The notes below the pieces were generated by a model that was given only the letters and a program-made list of their open reading frames with translations, made no database searches and had not been told where the DNA came from. DNA of 64,000 nucleotides from Pseudoclavibacter endophyticus (GTDB taxonomy: Bacteria; Actinomycetota; Actinomycetes; Actinomycetales; Microbacteriaceae): the NCBI RefSeq assembly GCF_008831085.1, contig NZ_WBJY01000001.1:496001-560000 (forward strand). The letters run 5' to 3'. The position numbers and the translations under genes are program-made. Shown piece after piece: positions 45,215-54,063 of the stretch. Position 1 is the stretch's first letter. Each line of letters starts with the position of its first letter.

Positions 45215-46765
45215 ATGACGTTCACAGCCCAAAGAAAAAGAATCTCATCGCTGGCGGGGGTGGCTGTCGCGGCCATCCTGATGGCCGGATGCACCCCGGT
45301 TGTTTCTGACGACGGCGGGGGTTCCGCCAGCGCGACCCCGACCGCAGGGGGCACGCTCGAGGTCGCCCAGGCCGGGGACTTCCAGCCGGGCCAAGTCCTG
45401 GCGACGCGAAACGGCAACTTCGCGTGGGTTCGCAGCGTGTTCGAACCGCTCACCGAGTTCGACGTCGACAACGAACCTCAGCCCGTGCTCGCTACGGAAT
45501 GGTCCTTCCCCGAAGACGGCATGTCGGCCACATTCACGCTCCGTGACGACGTCACTTTCCACAGCGGGCGCCAGATGACGGCGGAGGACGTCAAGTGGAC
45601 GTTCGAGAAGACGAAGGACCCCGCCTCGGCTTCTCAGGTTGGTTTCATCGCGGCGAAGTTCTCGGACATCGAGGTGACGAGCCCTACCAGTCTGACGGTG
45701 ACTTTCTCGGAGAAGATGGCGCCGGCCTCCATCTTTGACTTCCTGGAGCAGACCTACATCGTCGATTCCGAAACGTTCGACGGTCTCGCCGACGGCTCGC
45801 AGATCATCGGGACCGGCCCTTATGCCGTGTCGGATTACAGCGCCGGCGTCTCGCTCACGGTCGAGCGAAACGATGACTGGTGGGGTGAGGGCCAGTACCT
45901 CGACTCTATGGTCTTCAACCGCGTAGGAGACAGCACTGCACAGCTGTCCGCGTTGCGAAGTGGCCGGAGCCAGATCGGCTATGGACTCTCGTTGGTCGAC
46001 GCACAGGGCTTCGCTAGTGACCCGCAGTTCGAGGTACTCGACGGTGGCGGCATCATCTACGTGCTCGGGGTCGATGTCAACCAGGCCCCCTTCGACGATG
46101 TGCGGGTGCGACAGGCGATTCAGTACGGAATCGACCGCGACCGCATCAACGAACAGGTGTTCGCTGGCGAAGCGACGGTGACCAACCTCTTCTGGGCTCC
46201 CGGAGCTGAAGGGACGACAGAGGAGCAAGCGAACCACTACGCCTATGACCCAGACAAGGCACGTGAGCTGATCGAAGAGGCGGGGGCGACAGGTGCCTCG
46301 GTGCCGATCACAGTGGTCTCGCTGCCTGCGACGCAGAGCGAGTATGAGATCATCGCCAACAACTTGTCGGAGATCGGGCTCGTGCCCTCGGCGGTCCCGG
46401 TGGACGAAACCACCTTCAACTCGCTGCAGAACCAGGGAGACCTGGGACCGGCGTTCCTGCTGTTGCACGGTCAAGTCGGATTCGGGGAGACGACGATGCT
46501 CAACTCGCTGCCGTCGTTGCGGGCCGACAACCCCTCGCACTTCGACTCGCCCGAATATCAGGAGCTTCGCGGTGACTTCCTCACGGCTGACACCGACCAG
46601 AGTGGTCAGGCGCTTTCTGCCTTGACCGATTACCTCCTCGAGCAGGCCTTCGCAGTGCCGATCGTGCAGGCTCCGGGAAAGTTCGTTGTGTCTGACTCCG
46701 TGCAGGGCCTGCAGATATCCAAGCGCGGCGCGATGCTCTTCGCGGACGCCTCGCTGACGAAGTAG
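45215..46765 (+). CDS. ABC importer solute-binding lipoprotein, family 5
   Basis: A 516-aa family-5 (DppA/OppA type) solute-binding protein. The lipoprotein signal ends in ILMAGC with lipidated C26. The mature protein shows the family's FEPLTEFDVDNEPQPVLATEW, DDVTFHSGRQMTAEDVKWTF and TGPYAVSDY stretches. Family members bind peptides, nickel chelates, opines and, in some cases, oligosaccharides or glycosides. Given the GH3 and sulfatase genes, a glycoside-type ligand is inferred. I start at ATG 45215 with GAGGGAAG upstream. An earlier in-frame start near 45155 would precede the signal peptide and overlap the promoter. Confidence 0.92.
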   Translation: MTFTAQRKRISSLAGVAVAAILMAGCTPVVSDDGGGSASATPTAGGTLEVAQAGDFQPGQVLATRNGNFAWVRSVFEPLTEFDVDNEPQPVLATEWSFPEDGMSATFTLRDDVTFHSGRQMTAEDVKWTFEKTKDPASASQVGFIAAKFSDIEVTSPTSLTVTFSEKMAPASIFDFLEQTYIVDSETFDGLADGSQIIGTGPYAVSDYSAGVSLTVERNDDWWGEGQYLDSMVFNRVGDSTAQLSALRSGRSQIGYGLSLVDAQGFASDPQFEVLDGGGIIYVLGVDVNQAPFDDVRVRQAIQYGIDRDRINEQVFAGEATVTNLFWAPGAEGTTEEQANHYAYDPDKARELIEEAGATGASVPITVVSLPATQSEYEIIANNLSEIGLVPSAVPVDETTFNSLQNQGDLGPAFLLLHGQVGFGETTMLNSLPSLRADNPSHFDSPEYQELRGDFLTADTDQSGQALSALTDYLLEQAFAVPIVQAPGKFVVSDSVQGLQISKRGAMLFADASLTK

Positions 46766-46774
46766 GAGAAGACG

Positions 46775-47722
46775 TTGCTCCGGTTCCTCCTGAAGAAACT
46801 CCCCGCCGTCTTGATCGTTATCGCGGCGACGTCGATCATTGCGTTCCTGCTCCCTCGGCTCGCGCCCGGGGACCCCGCCACCGCGCTGGCGGGAGCGGAC
46901 GCAACACCCGAACAGATCGAGGCGATACGACAAGCGACGGGCTTGGACCAGCCCCTCGTGGTTCAGTACTTCGACTGGATCGGGGGAGTCTTCAGGGGGG
47001 ACCTGGGGCAGTCCTACCTGTTCAACACATCGGTAGGCGAACTCATCCTCTCTCGCCTGGAAAGCACCCTGGAGCTGGCGGCGCTGGCCGCGATCATCAT
47101 GATCGCGATCGGACTTCTGCTCGGAACGCTCAGCGGATCACCGCGCTCTCGCGTCTCGCGCAGCATCCTCGACGTCATCAACACGGTGATGCTCGCCACC
47201 CCGCCGTTTCTCACCGGGCTCCTGCTCATCCTGGTCTTCGGCATCTACTGGAGACTCCTCCCGGTGAGCGGCGAGGTGGGGCTCATCGAGGACCCGAACG
47301 CGGGCATCCAGTACCTGATCCTCCCCGCGATCGCCCTCGCACTGCCTCAGGCAGCTGTCGTTGCCCGGCTATTACAGACCTCAATGCTCAACGTCCGCGG
47401 CGAGGACTTCGTCGATCTCGCCCGAGCAAAGGGCGCCTCGCCTCGGCGGATCACGTACCGCCACGTCCTCCGCAACAGCCTCGGAGCAACGGTCGTGGTC
47501 ATCGGTCTGCGCATCGGCGAACTCCTCGGCGGGGCGATCGTGATCGAAGCGATCTTCGCGCGTAACGGGCTCGGCCAGCTCGCGGTCGCGAGCGTCCAGG
47601 ACCGCGACTACTTCGTCGTTCAAGCCCTCATCCTCGGAGCGGTGGTAATTGCGGTGGCCATCCAGCTCTTCACCGAGATCATTCTTGCCGCTCTCGATCC
47701 TCGCATCCGACTGGAGGCATGA
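46775..47722 (+). CDS. ABC importer permease (DppB type)
   Basis: A 315-aa permease with six helices, beginning LLRFLLKKLPAVLIVIAATSIIAFLLPRLAPGDP as DppB proteins do. The coupling-helix motif is EDFVDLARAKGASPRRITYRH in its cytoplasmic loop. It starts with TTG at 46775, preceded by AGGAGAAG, nine bases after the stop codon of the binding-protein gene. With the next permease it forms the membrane channel of the importer. The stop overlaps the following ATG. Confidence 0.93.
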   Translation: MLRFLLKKLPAVLIVIAATSIIAFLLPRLAPGDPATALAGADATPEQIEAIRQATGLDQPLVVQYFDWIGGVFRGDLGQSYLFNTSVGELILSRLESTLELAALAAIIMIAIGLLLGTLSGSPRSRVSRSILDVINTVMLATPPFLTGLLLILVFGIYWRLLPVSGEVGLIEDPNAGIQYLILPAIALALPQAAVVARLLQTSMLNVRGEDFVDLARAKGASPRRITYRHVLRNSLGATVVVIGLRIGELLGGAIVIEAIFARNGLGQLAVASVQDRDYFVVQALILGAVVIAVAIQLFTEIILAALDPRIRLEA

Positions 47723-48594
47723 CCGTGGCCACAACGACAACCCTGATTCTCGAACCCAAGCGGCGCCGCGGGAACCCGACACTGACGAGATATCTCGCTG
47801 CTTTCCGGTCACCGCGAGGCATCATCGCGGTCGCCCTTATCCTGATTCTTGGGGGAGTGGCGTTCCTCGCACCCGTTCTCTTCCCCGGCGGCTACGACGA
47901 GCAAACCCGCGATTCCCTGCTTCCCCCGTCGGGCCAGCATCTCTTCGGAACTGATGAGCTGGGTCGCGACATCTTCGTACGGTCCGTGTACAGCTTGCGC
48001 ACCGATTTCACCCTCATCTTCGTAGCGGTACCTATCAGCCTGATCGTGGGAACTGCCCTGGGGCTGCTGGGCGCACTGTCGCGGATCGCCGGCACGATCG
48101 TGCAGCGGATTCTCGACATCATCCTCGGCTTTCCCGGCCTGGTCCTCGGAATCTGCATCGTCTTGGTCGTCGGGCCCGGTTGGACCGCCCTGGTGATCGC
48201 CATTGCCATCGCAGGTCTTCCCGCCTTCGGCCGACTGGCGCGCGCTGGAATGATCGAGCAAAGCGAACGTGAATATGTCACCGCAGCACGCACGCTGGGG
48301 GTGAGACGCGGAACGATCTTGCTTCGTCACATCCTCCCGAACGCGATCGACCCGATCCTGGTGCAGGGAGCCGTATTCGTAGTGGGAGCAATCTTCATCG
48401 AGGCGGCTTTGTCGATCGTTGGTCTGGGCATCCAACCGCCGGAGCCTTCATTGGGTGCGCTGCTGAACGTCGGTATCCGCTATATCAACCAGGCTCCGAA
48501 CTACGTGCTCGGCCCGACGGTCCTTCTTCTCCTCCTCGCCCTCGCGTTCAGCCTGTTGGCGGATGCGCTGAACGAAACGGCGACCCGCAAATGA
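47719..48594 (+). CDS. ABC importer permease (DppC type)
   Basis: A 291-aa DppC-like permease with an N-terminal cytoplasmic stretch, six helices, the conserved GTDELGRDIFVRSVYSLR segment after helix one, and the ATPase-contacting loop EYVTAARTLGVRRGTILLRH. Start and stop codons both overlap neighbours (ATGA on each side), so the transporter genes are translated together. Confidence 0.93.
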   Translation: MTVATTTTLILEPKRRRGNPTLTRYLAAFRSPRGIIAVALILILGGVAFLAPVLFPGGYDEQTRDSLLPPSGQHLFGTDELGRDIFVRSVYSLRTDFTLIFVAVPISLIVGTALGLLGALSRIAGTIVQRILDIILGFPGLVLGICIVLVVGPGWTALVIAIAIAGLPAFGRLARAGMIEQSEREYVTAARTLGVRRGTILLRHILPNAIDPILVQGAVFVVGAIFIEAALSIVGLGIQPPEPSLGALLNVGIRYINQAPNYVLGPTVLLLLLALAFSLLADALNETATRK

Positions 48595-50204
48595 GTGACT
48601 CTCCTCTTCTCGCCGTCTCCGGCCTATCGGTCGATTTCGACACACCGGACGGTCCGCTACGCGCTGTCGACGATCTTTCCTTCGAGGTGTTCCCCGGTCA
48701 GGTCGTGGGCATCGTGGGCGAGTCCGGTTCGGGGAAGTCGGTCACCTCCCGCGCGATCATGCGGATGGTTCGCTCGCCCGGTCGCATCACTGAGGGAAGA
48801 ATCCAGTACGACGGCAGGGATCTGACGTCTCTCTCGGAGTCGGAGATGCGGCAGATTCGCGGGCGCGATATCGCGATGATCTTCCAGGATCCACAGGCGA
48901 CGCTCAACCCGGTGATGCGCATCGGTGACCAGATCGAGGAAGCCGTTCGGATCCACGGGGGAAGCCAGACTTCAGCTCGCGATCGCGCGATCGAGCTGCT
49001 CACCCAGGTTGGAATCACCGACCCTACGGAGGCCGCAGAGAAGTACCCGCACGAGTTCTCGGGAGGTATGCGGCAACGCGTCGTCATCGCCATCGCACTC
49101 GCCAACCGCCCTTCCTTGCTGATCGCCGACGAGCCCACAACGGCTCTCGACGTCACAATCCAGGCGCAGATCCTCGATCTCCTCCGAGATCTTCGTCGCG
49201 ACCTGGGAATCGCGATCGTCTTCATCACACATGACATGGGAGTGGTCGCCGAAATGTGTGACGAGGTCATCGTCATGCTCCGCGGAAAGGCCGTCGAACG
49301 CGGACCCGTCGAGCACGTGCTGCACAACCCGCAGCATCCCTACACGATCGGGCTCATGGACGCCGTGCCATCGATGGACGAACCGCTGCGTCCGACTCAG
49401 GCCACCGTCACTCCAGCGCTGAAGATCACGGATCTTCGCACCGATCTGGGAAAGCCCGGCGGACTCCTGCGGAAGCCGAAACCGTTCTTCGCGGTGGATG
49501 GTGTCTCGCTTCAGCTCTCCCCAGGTGAGACGCTCGGACTCGTCGGTGAGTCGGGCTGCGGTAAGTCCACGCTGTCGCGCACCATCGTCGGCATTGCGCC
49601 GGTCTCGTCGGGATCGATCGAAGTGGCGGGGCGCGACGTGACGGCGATGAGAGCGGACGATCGCGCGCACGTGGCTGCGTCGATTCAGTACGTATTTCAA
49701 GACCCGTTCGCGTCGTTGAACCCGCGGCGTACCATCGGCCAATCGTTGGAGGAAGCGCTCCAGGTTGCGGGCGTACCGAAGTCGCAGTGGCGTTCCGAGT
49801 CGGTCCGGCTTCTTGAGCGAGTCGGGTTGCTGGAGACGCACCTGGACCGGTACCCGTACGCGTTCTCAGGAGGCCAGCGCCAGCGAGTCGGAATCGCTCG
49901 CGCCCTGGCATCGAACCCGCAACTCCTCATCCTCGACGAGCCCGTCTCTGCTCTTGACGTCTCCATCCAAGCCCAGATCCTCGACCTTCTGGTGAAGCTT
50001 CAGGAGGAACTCGGAGTCGGGTACCTCTTCATCTCTCATGATCTGTCCGTCGTGCGAGGTATCAGCCACCGAGTGGCGGTCATGCTCAAGGGAAAGATCG
50101 TCGAGCAAGGCACGACCGAGGAGATCTTCGACGCACCTCAGCACCCATACACCAAGAAGCTGCTGGCCTCGACGCCGTCTCTCGTAGGCGGTGAAGCCGC
50201 ATGA
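48591..50204 (+). CDS. Fused two-cassette ABC importer ATPase (DppD-DppF fusion)
   Basis: A 537-aa protein containing two complete ABC cassettes in one chain. The first has Walker A GESGSGKS (about residues 43-50), signature FSGGMRQRV and Walker B LLIADEPTTALD. The second, from about residue 285, has GESGCGKST, FSGGQRQRVGIARAL and LLILDEPVSALD. Both end with the HPYT region typical of oligopeptide transporter ATPases. The fusion replaces the usual separate DppD and DppF subunits. It energises uptake by the permeases encoded just upstream, whose gene it overlaps by four bases. Confidence 0.94.
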   Translation: MSDSPLLAVSGLSVDFDTPDGPLRAVDDLSFEVFPGQVVGIVGESGSGKSVTSRAIMRMVRSPGRITEGRIQYDGRDLTSLSESEMRQIRGRDIAMIFQDPQATLNPVMRIGDQIEEAVRIHGGSQTSARDRAIELLTQVGITDPTEAAEKYPHEFSGGMRQRVVIAIALANRPSLLIADEPTTALDVTIQAQILDLLRDLRRDLGIAIVFITHDMGVVAEMCDEVIVMLRGKAVERGPVEHVLHNPQHPYTIGLMDAVPSMDEPLRPTQATVTPALKITDLRTDLGKPGGLLRKPKPFFAVDGVSLQLSPGETLGLVGESGCGKSTLSRTIVGIAPVSSGSIEVAGRDVTAMRADDRAHVAASIQYVFQDPFASLNPRRTIGQSLEEALQVAGVPKSQWRSESVRLLERVGLLETHLDRYPYAFSGGQRQRVGIARALASNPQLLILDEPVSALDVSIQAQILDLLVKLQEELGVGYLFISHDLSVVRGISHRVAVMLKGKIVEQGTTEEIFDAPQHPYTKKLLASTPSLVGGEAA

Positions 50205-50248
50205 AGGATCCGGAGGAGATCACCCCCGTTCAGGAGGAGGAGAACACG

Positions 50249-50854
50249 ATGGAGGCCCCTCGAAAGCGATCGACCCGTCCGCGCGGTGACGCCCGTCGTC
50301 GCGAAATTCTCGATGTAACACTTCGCCTCTACGCCGAGCGCGGGTTCAGCTCTGTCAGTCTCGCCGACATTGCCGCGGAGGTTGGGATCACTCAAGCTGG
50401 GCTGCTCCATCATTTCCCCACCAAAGCCGCGCTGCTCTTGGCCGCCCTTCAAGAGCGCGACGACCGCAACGCTGCCGAAGACAGAGAACGACGTGCGAGC
50501 GGGATGGACTTTCTGACCACATTCCTCGACCTCCTCGCAACAAACGAGAAGAAGCCTGCGCTCGTGCAGCTGTCCACTCTGCTCTCGGCAGAAAGCATCA
50601 CTGCCGACCACCCGGGTCACGACTGGTTCACGGCGCGGTACGAGGAGATCGTCGCGGATACCACTCGCGAACTTGAAGCGCTACTCGACGAGACGAAGAT
50701 GCCGGCGGGGATGACGGCCCGCACCGCAGCGCAATGGCTTGTGGGGCTCTCAGACGGGCTCCGCCTGCAGTGGCTCTACAATCCGGACGCCCTCAACCGG
50801 CATCAGGTCGTGCGCCAATTCGTGGAGCTGCTCCGGCCGTACATGCGCGGCTGA
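50249..50854 (+). CDS. TetR family transcriptional regulator
   Basis: A 201-aa repressor-type protein. The N-terminal helix-turn-helix reads GDARRREILDVTLRLYAERG, then VSLADIAAEVGITQAGLLHHF, which is the TetR recognition region. The C-terminal 130 residues are the all-helical ligand-binding domain. I start at ATG 50249, which follows a strong AGGAGGAGGAG site; the ATG at 50201 overlaps the ATPase stop but adds an unconserved acidic tail. Position between the importer and the sulfatase genes suggests control of this operon and the divergent GH3 gene in response to the substrate. Confidence 0.9.
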   Translation: MEAPRKRSTRPRGDARRREILDVTLRLYAERGFSSVSLADIAAEVGITQAGLLHHFPTKAALLLAALQERDDRNAAEDRERRASGMDFLTTFLDLLATNEKKPALVQLSTLLSAESITADHPGHDWFTARYEEIVADTTRELEALLDETKMPAGMTARTAAQWLVGLSDGLRLQWLYNPDALNRHQVVRQFVELLRPYMRG

Positions 50855-50905
50855 CGGTCCCCGATCTCTGCCCCTCCTCGAAGCCCTGTTTTCCAGAAGG
50901 ACTCA

Positions 50906-52477
50906 ATGACTTCTCCCAACGTCCTCGTGATCCTCGCCGACGATCTCGGATATTCCGACATCGGATCCTTTGGTGGTGAGATCGACACCCCTCACCTCGA
51001 CCGGCTCGCCGCTCGCGGGGTTCGCATGGAGTCCTTCTACGTGACGCCGCGCTGCAGCCCGTCACGGGCGGCGTTGCTGACCGGGCGTCAGCCACACTCC
51101 GTCGGCATCGGCATTCTTACCCGGGACGACAGCCCAACCGGTTACGCGGGCTCTCTCTCGACCGACGCGCCGACGATCGCGGAGGTACTTCGGGACAAGG
51201 GATACCTCACCGCCCTCGCGGGCAAGTGGCACTTGTCGTCCGACACCACCACCCCTAACCCCACATGGCCTACCCAACGCGGATTCGAGAGATTCCACGG
51301 AATTCTGCCCGGCTGCAGCAGTTATTACCAACCCGAACTCTATGAAGGCGACGAGCGGCTCCCTCCCTCGTCGGTGGCCGGTGACTTCTACTTCACCGAT
51401 GACATCACCGCCACAGCCGTCGCCACTGTCCGCACCGCCGCAGAACAGCGCCGTCCCTTCTTCCTTTACGTGGCGTACACAGCCCCGCACTGGCCACTGC
51501 ATGCCCCCGAAACAGTCATTGCAAAGTATCGCGAACGGTACCGCCAAGGCTGGGACGAACTGCGCGCTGAGCGACGCGAACGACAGCGACAACTCGGGCT
51601 GTCTGCTGCTACGACGATCTCCGCAGTTGACGGGGAAGTCCCCGCATGGGTGGATGCGCCGGACACAGCCTGGGAGGTGGAACGGATGGCTGTCTACGCC
51701 GCCCAGGTGGAAATCATGGATCGGGGTATCGGGCGAGTACTGGATGAGCTCGAGCGGCAGGGTGGCCTCGACAACACCCTCGTGGTGTTCTCCTCCGACA
51801 ACGGCGCCTGTGCCGAGGACCTTCGGGAAGAGATGGGGGCGTTCTTCGGTGCCGACATCTGCCCGCCCTTCACTCGCTCCGGGGATCCGGTCCGTATCGG
51901 CAACAACCCTCACACCGTGCCCGGACCGGAGGACACATACCTCAGCTACGGGCGTTCATGGGCGCACTTGTCTAACACTCCATTCCGGCTGTACAAGCGG
52001 TGGGTTCACGAAGGGGGAATCTCGTCCCCCCTGATCGCTTCCTGGCCCGCTGGTGGAGTGTCCTCGGGTGAAGTGGTCAAGACACCCGCACACCTCATCG
52101 ACATCTTCCCGACAGTGATGCAAGCCACCGGAGCCGATAACGCTTCGATAGGGCGCAGCCTCTTGGACTCCTGGCGATCCGGGAACCCCGCCGCAGACTC
52201 CGAGGAACGCGAATTGTGCTGGGAGCACATCGGTAATGCAGCGATCCGCCGCGGTCGGTGGAAGCTCGTGCGAGAAGCTTCGCAGCCTTGGGAGCTCTAC
52301 GACATTGACGTCGACCGCGGCGAGACGACCGACCTCATCGACGATCACCCGCAGCTTGCCGACGACCTGGAGCAGGCATGGCAACGGTGGGCGGAAGCCA
52401 ACAGCGTCCTCCCGTGGGAACAAGTCCTGGCCGACTACGCAGCACGTGGCTTGCCGTCATCCGCGACACAAGGCTGA
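50906..52477 (+). CDS. Formylglycine-dependent sulfatase
   Basis: A 523-aa arylsulfatase-type enzyme. Metal binding begins with VILADDLGYSD (D12, D13), and C50 in the CSPSR motif would be converted to formylglycine, the catalytic aldehyde. AGKWHLS supplies the conserved Lys and His, and FSSDNGA the second metal site. There is no signal peptide, so the enzyme should desulfate an imported substrate in the cytoplasm. Its activation needs a formylglycine-generating enzyme, which is not encoded in this window. It is the last gene of the importer operon, 51 bp after the tetR stop codon, with its own AAGGA site. Confidence 0.94.
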   Translation: MTSPNVLVILADDLGYSDIGSFGGEIDTPHLDRLAARGVRMESFYVTPRCSPSRAALLTGRQPHSVGIGILTRDDSPTGYAGSLSTDAPTIAEVLRDKGYLTALAGKWHLSSDTTTPNPTWPTQRGFERFHGILPGCSSYYQPELYEGDERLPPSSVAGDFYFTDDITATAVATVRTAAEQRRPFFLYVAYTAPHWPLHAPETVIAKYRERYRQGWDELRAERRERQRQLGLSAATTISAVDGEVPAWVDAPDTAWEVERMAVYAAQVEIMDRGIGRVLDELERQGGLDNTLVVFSSDNGACAEDLREEMGAFFGADICPPFTRSGDPVRIGNNPHTVPGPEDTYLSYGRSWAHLSNTPFRLYKRWVHEGGISSPLIASWPAGGVSSGEVVKTPAHLIDIFPTVMQATGADNASIGRSLLDSWRSGNPAADSEERELCWEHIGNAAIRRGRWKLVREASQPWELYDIDVDRGETTDLIDDHPQLADDLEQAWQRWAEANSVLPWEQVLADYAARGLPSSATQG

Positions 52478-52667
52478 TTTCGCCGTCGTCCCCGCACTCA
52501 CCCCTCTGACCCAATGCGTCATCCCTGAGGACCCCAACGCCCCCGGTAGCTTCGGAGCTCCAGGAGCATCTGAAATATCGCTGCTCGACTGGGCGCCCAA
52601 GCGTCGCTTCGTACAACTCTCCGCAGAAGTCGGGCCGCGTCACCGAGCCCTGACCCGCGGGGCCCGA
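52478..52667. other. 190-bp gap at the right edge of the island
   Basis: This lies between the convergent sulfatase and DUF58 genes. A 9-bp perfect inverted repeat, AGTCGGGCC (52628-52636) and GGCCCGACT (52661-52669), encloses 24 nt and runs into the DUF58 stop codon. It may end transcription from either side. No transposase remnant, tRNA or direct repeat matching the left edge was seen. Confidence 0.45.
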
Positions 52668-53984
52668 CTACAGCTTCCCGGCGCGCTTGTACTCGAGGTA
52701 GCGATCGGCGACGGCCGGAGGCAGGTCGGCTGGCCGAGCCTCGATCACGTCGGCGCCGAACCGCCGCATCGCCTGGTGGAGGCGGGCGCGGTCGAGCATG
52801 ACCCGTTCGGCGGATGCGGCACGGTAGACGGCCTCGCGGTCGCTGCGGTCGCGCGTCGCCTGCCACACCTCGGGATCGACGACCGAGGCCACGAGCACGA
52901 CGTGCTTGCGGGTGAGCTGCGGCAGCACGTCGAGCAGCGAGGTCGCTGAGCCGGCCGCGTCTGGCGTGGTCACGATGAGCACGAGCGAGCGGTGCGTCGT
53001 CACGCCGCGCACGAGCCCCGGTGCGAGCGTCCAGTCGGTCTCGATCAGCTCGGGCTCCACGTCGGCGAGGGTCTCGACGATCCGGTTGGTGAGGGTCGGG
53101 CCGGATGCTCCCTGGACTCGCCCGCGCACGCGGCGGTCGAAGGCGAGCAGGTCGACGCGGTCGCCCGCCCGCGTTGCGAGCGCGGCCAGCAGCAGCGACG
53201 ACTCGATCGCCGTGTCGAGCCGCACCTCGTCGTCGACGCGGGCGGCCGAGAGGCGGCCCGCGTCGACCAGGATCACGACGCGGCGGTCGCGCTCGGGCCG
53301 CCACGTGCGCACGACGAGGTCCTGGCGCCTCGCGGTCGCGCGCCAATCGATCGAGCGCACGTCGTCGCCGCGCACGTACTCGCGCAGCGAGTCGAACTCA
53401 GTGCCGTGACCGCGCACCATCAGCTGCGTCTGGCCGTCGAGCTCGCGCAGCTTCGCGAGCCGAGACGGCAGGTGCTTGCGCGAGTTGAACGGCGGCAGCA
53501 CGAGCAAACGTCCCGGCGCGGCGAGCGTCGCCTGCCTCGCCCACAGCCCCATCGGCCCCCACGAGCGGATGGTCACGTGGTGCGCCCGCCGCTCGCCGCG
53601 TCGCGTCGGCGAGAGCGTCGAGCGGAGCGCGCGCCGTTCGGACGGGGGGATGCTGATGCGCTCACGCATGCGGGGCGCCCCGGCCGACGGATCCCACGCA
53701 TCCCGGACGGTCGCGCGGAGCGTGCGCGTGCCGGCGTTCGTGACGGCGAGGACCGAGGTCGCCTGCTCGCCGAGCCGCACCTGCCGGGGAACGTCCCGTT
53801 CGATGCGGACACGCCGGGGCGACGCGGCGAGCACCGTGTCGATCACACCCATCAGGAGCGCGAGCGCGAGCCAGCCGCCGAGGATCCACAGCGCCGCGCT
53901 CGACGTCGTCCCGAAGAGGACGAGCGGCACGAGCCCGGCCGCGAGCAGGGCGACGAAGCGACCGCTCACCGGCACGACGACCAC
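52668..53984 (-). CDS. DUF58 domain protein
   Basis: A 438-aa protein with two N-terminal membrane helices, a beta-rich middle and the DUF58 core: GTEFDSLREYVRGDDVRSIDWRATAR, followed by a von Willebrand A-like fold (VVILVDAGRLSA with the start of a MIDAS-like site). DUF58 proteins nearly always pair with a MoxR AAA+ ATPase, as here, and probably act in assembly or maturation of envelope or metalloprotein complexes. It starts at GTG 53984, 80 bp after the moxR stop; no good ribosome binding site is evident. Its stop codon lies in an inverted repeat at the island's edge. Confidence 0.88.
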   Translation of the reverse strand: MVVVPVSGRFVALLAAGLVPLVLFGTTSSAALWILGGWLALALLMGVIDTVLAASPRRVRIERDVPRQVRLGEQATSVLAVTNAGTRTLRATVRDAWDPSAGAPRMRERISIPPSERRALRSTLSPTRRGERRAHHVTIRSWGPMGLWARQATLAAPGRLLVLPPFNSRKHLPSRLAKLRELDGQTQLMVRGHGTEFDSLREYVRGDDVRSIDWRATARRQDLVVRTWRPERDRRVVILVDAGRLSAARVDDEVRLDTAIESSLLLAALATRAGDRVDLLAFDRRVRGRVQGASGPTLTNRIVETLADVEPELIETDWTLAPGLVRGVTTHRSLVLIVTTPDAAGSATSLLDVLPQLTRKHVVLVASVVDPEVWQATRDRSDREAVYRAASAERVMLDRARLHQAMRRFGADVIEARPADLPPAVADRYLEYKRAGKL

Positions 53985-54063
53985 CGACCGGCGGGCCGCG
54001 CCGCGGCGGCGCGAGCAGTTGTGGTCGCCCGGGCGCGGGCGGGCGGACGGACGGTCGTGCGCA

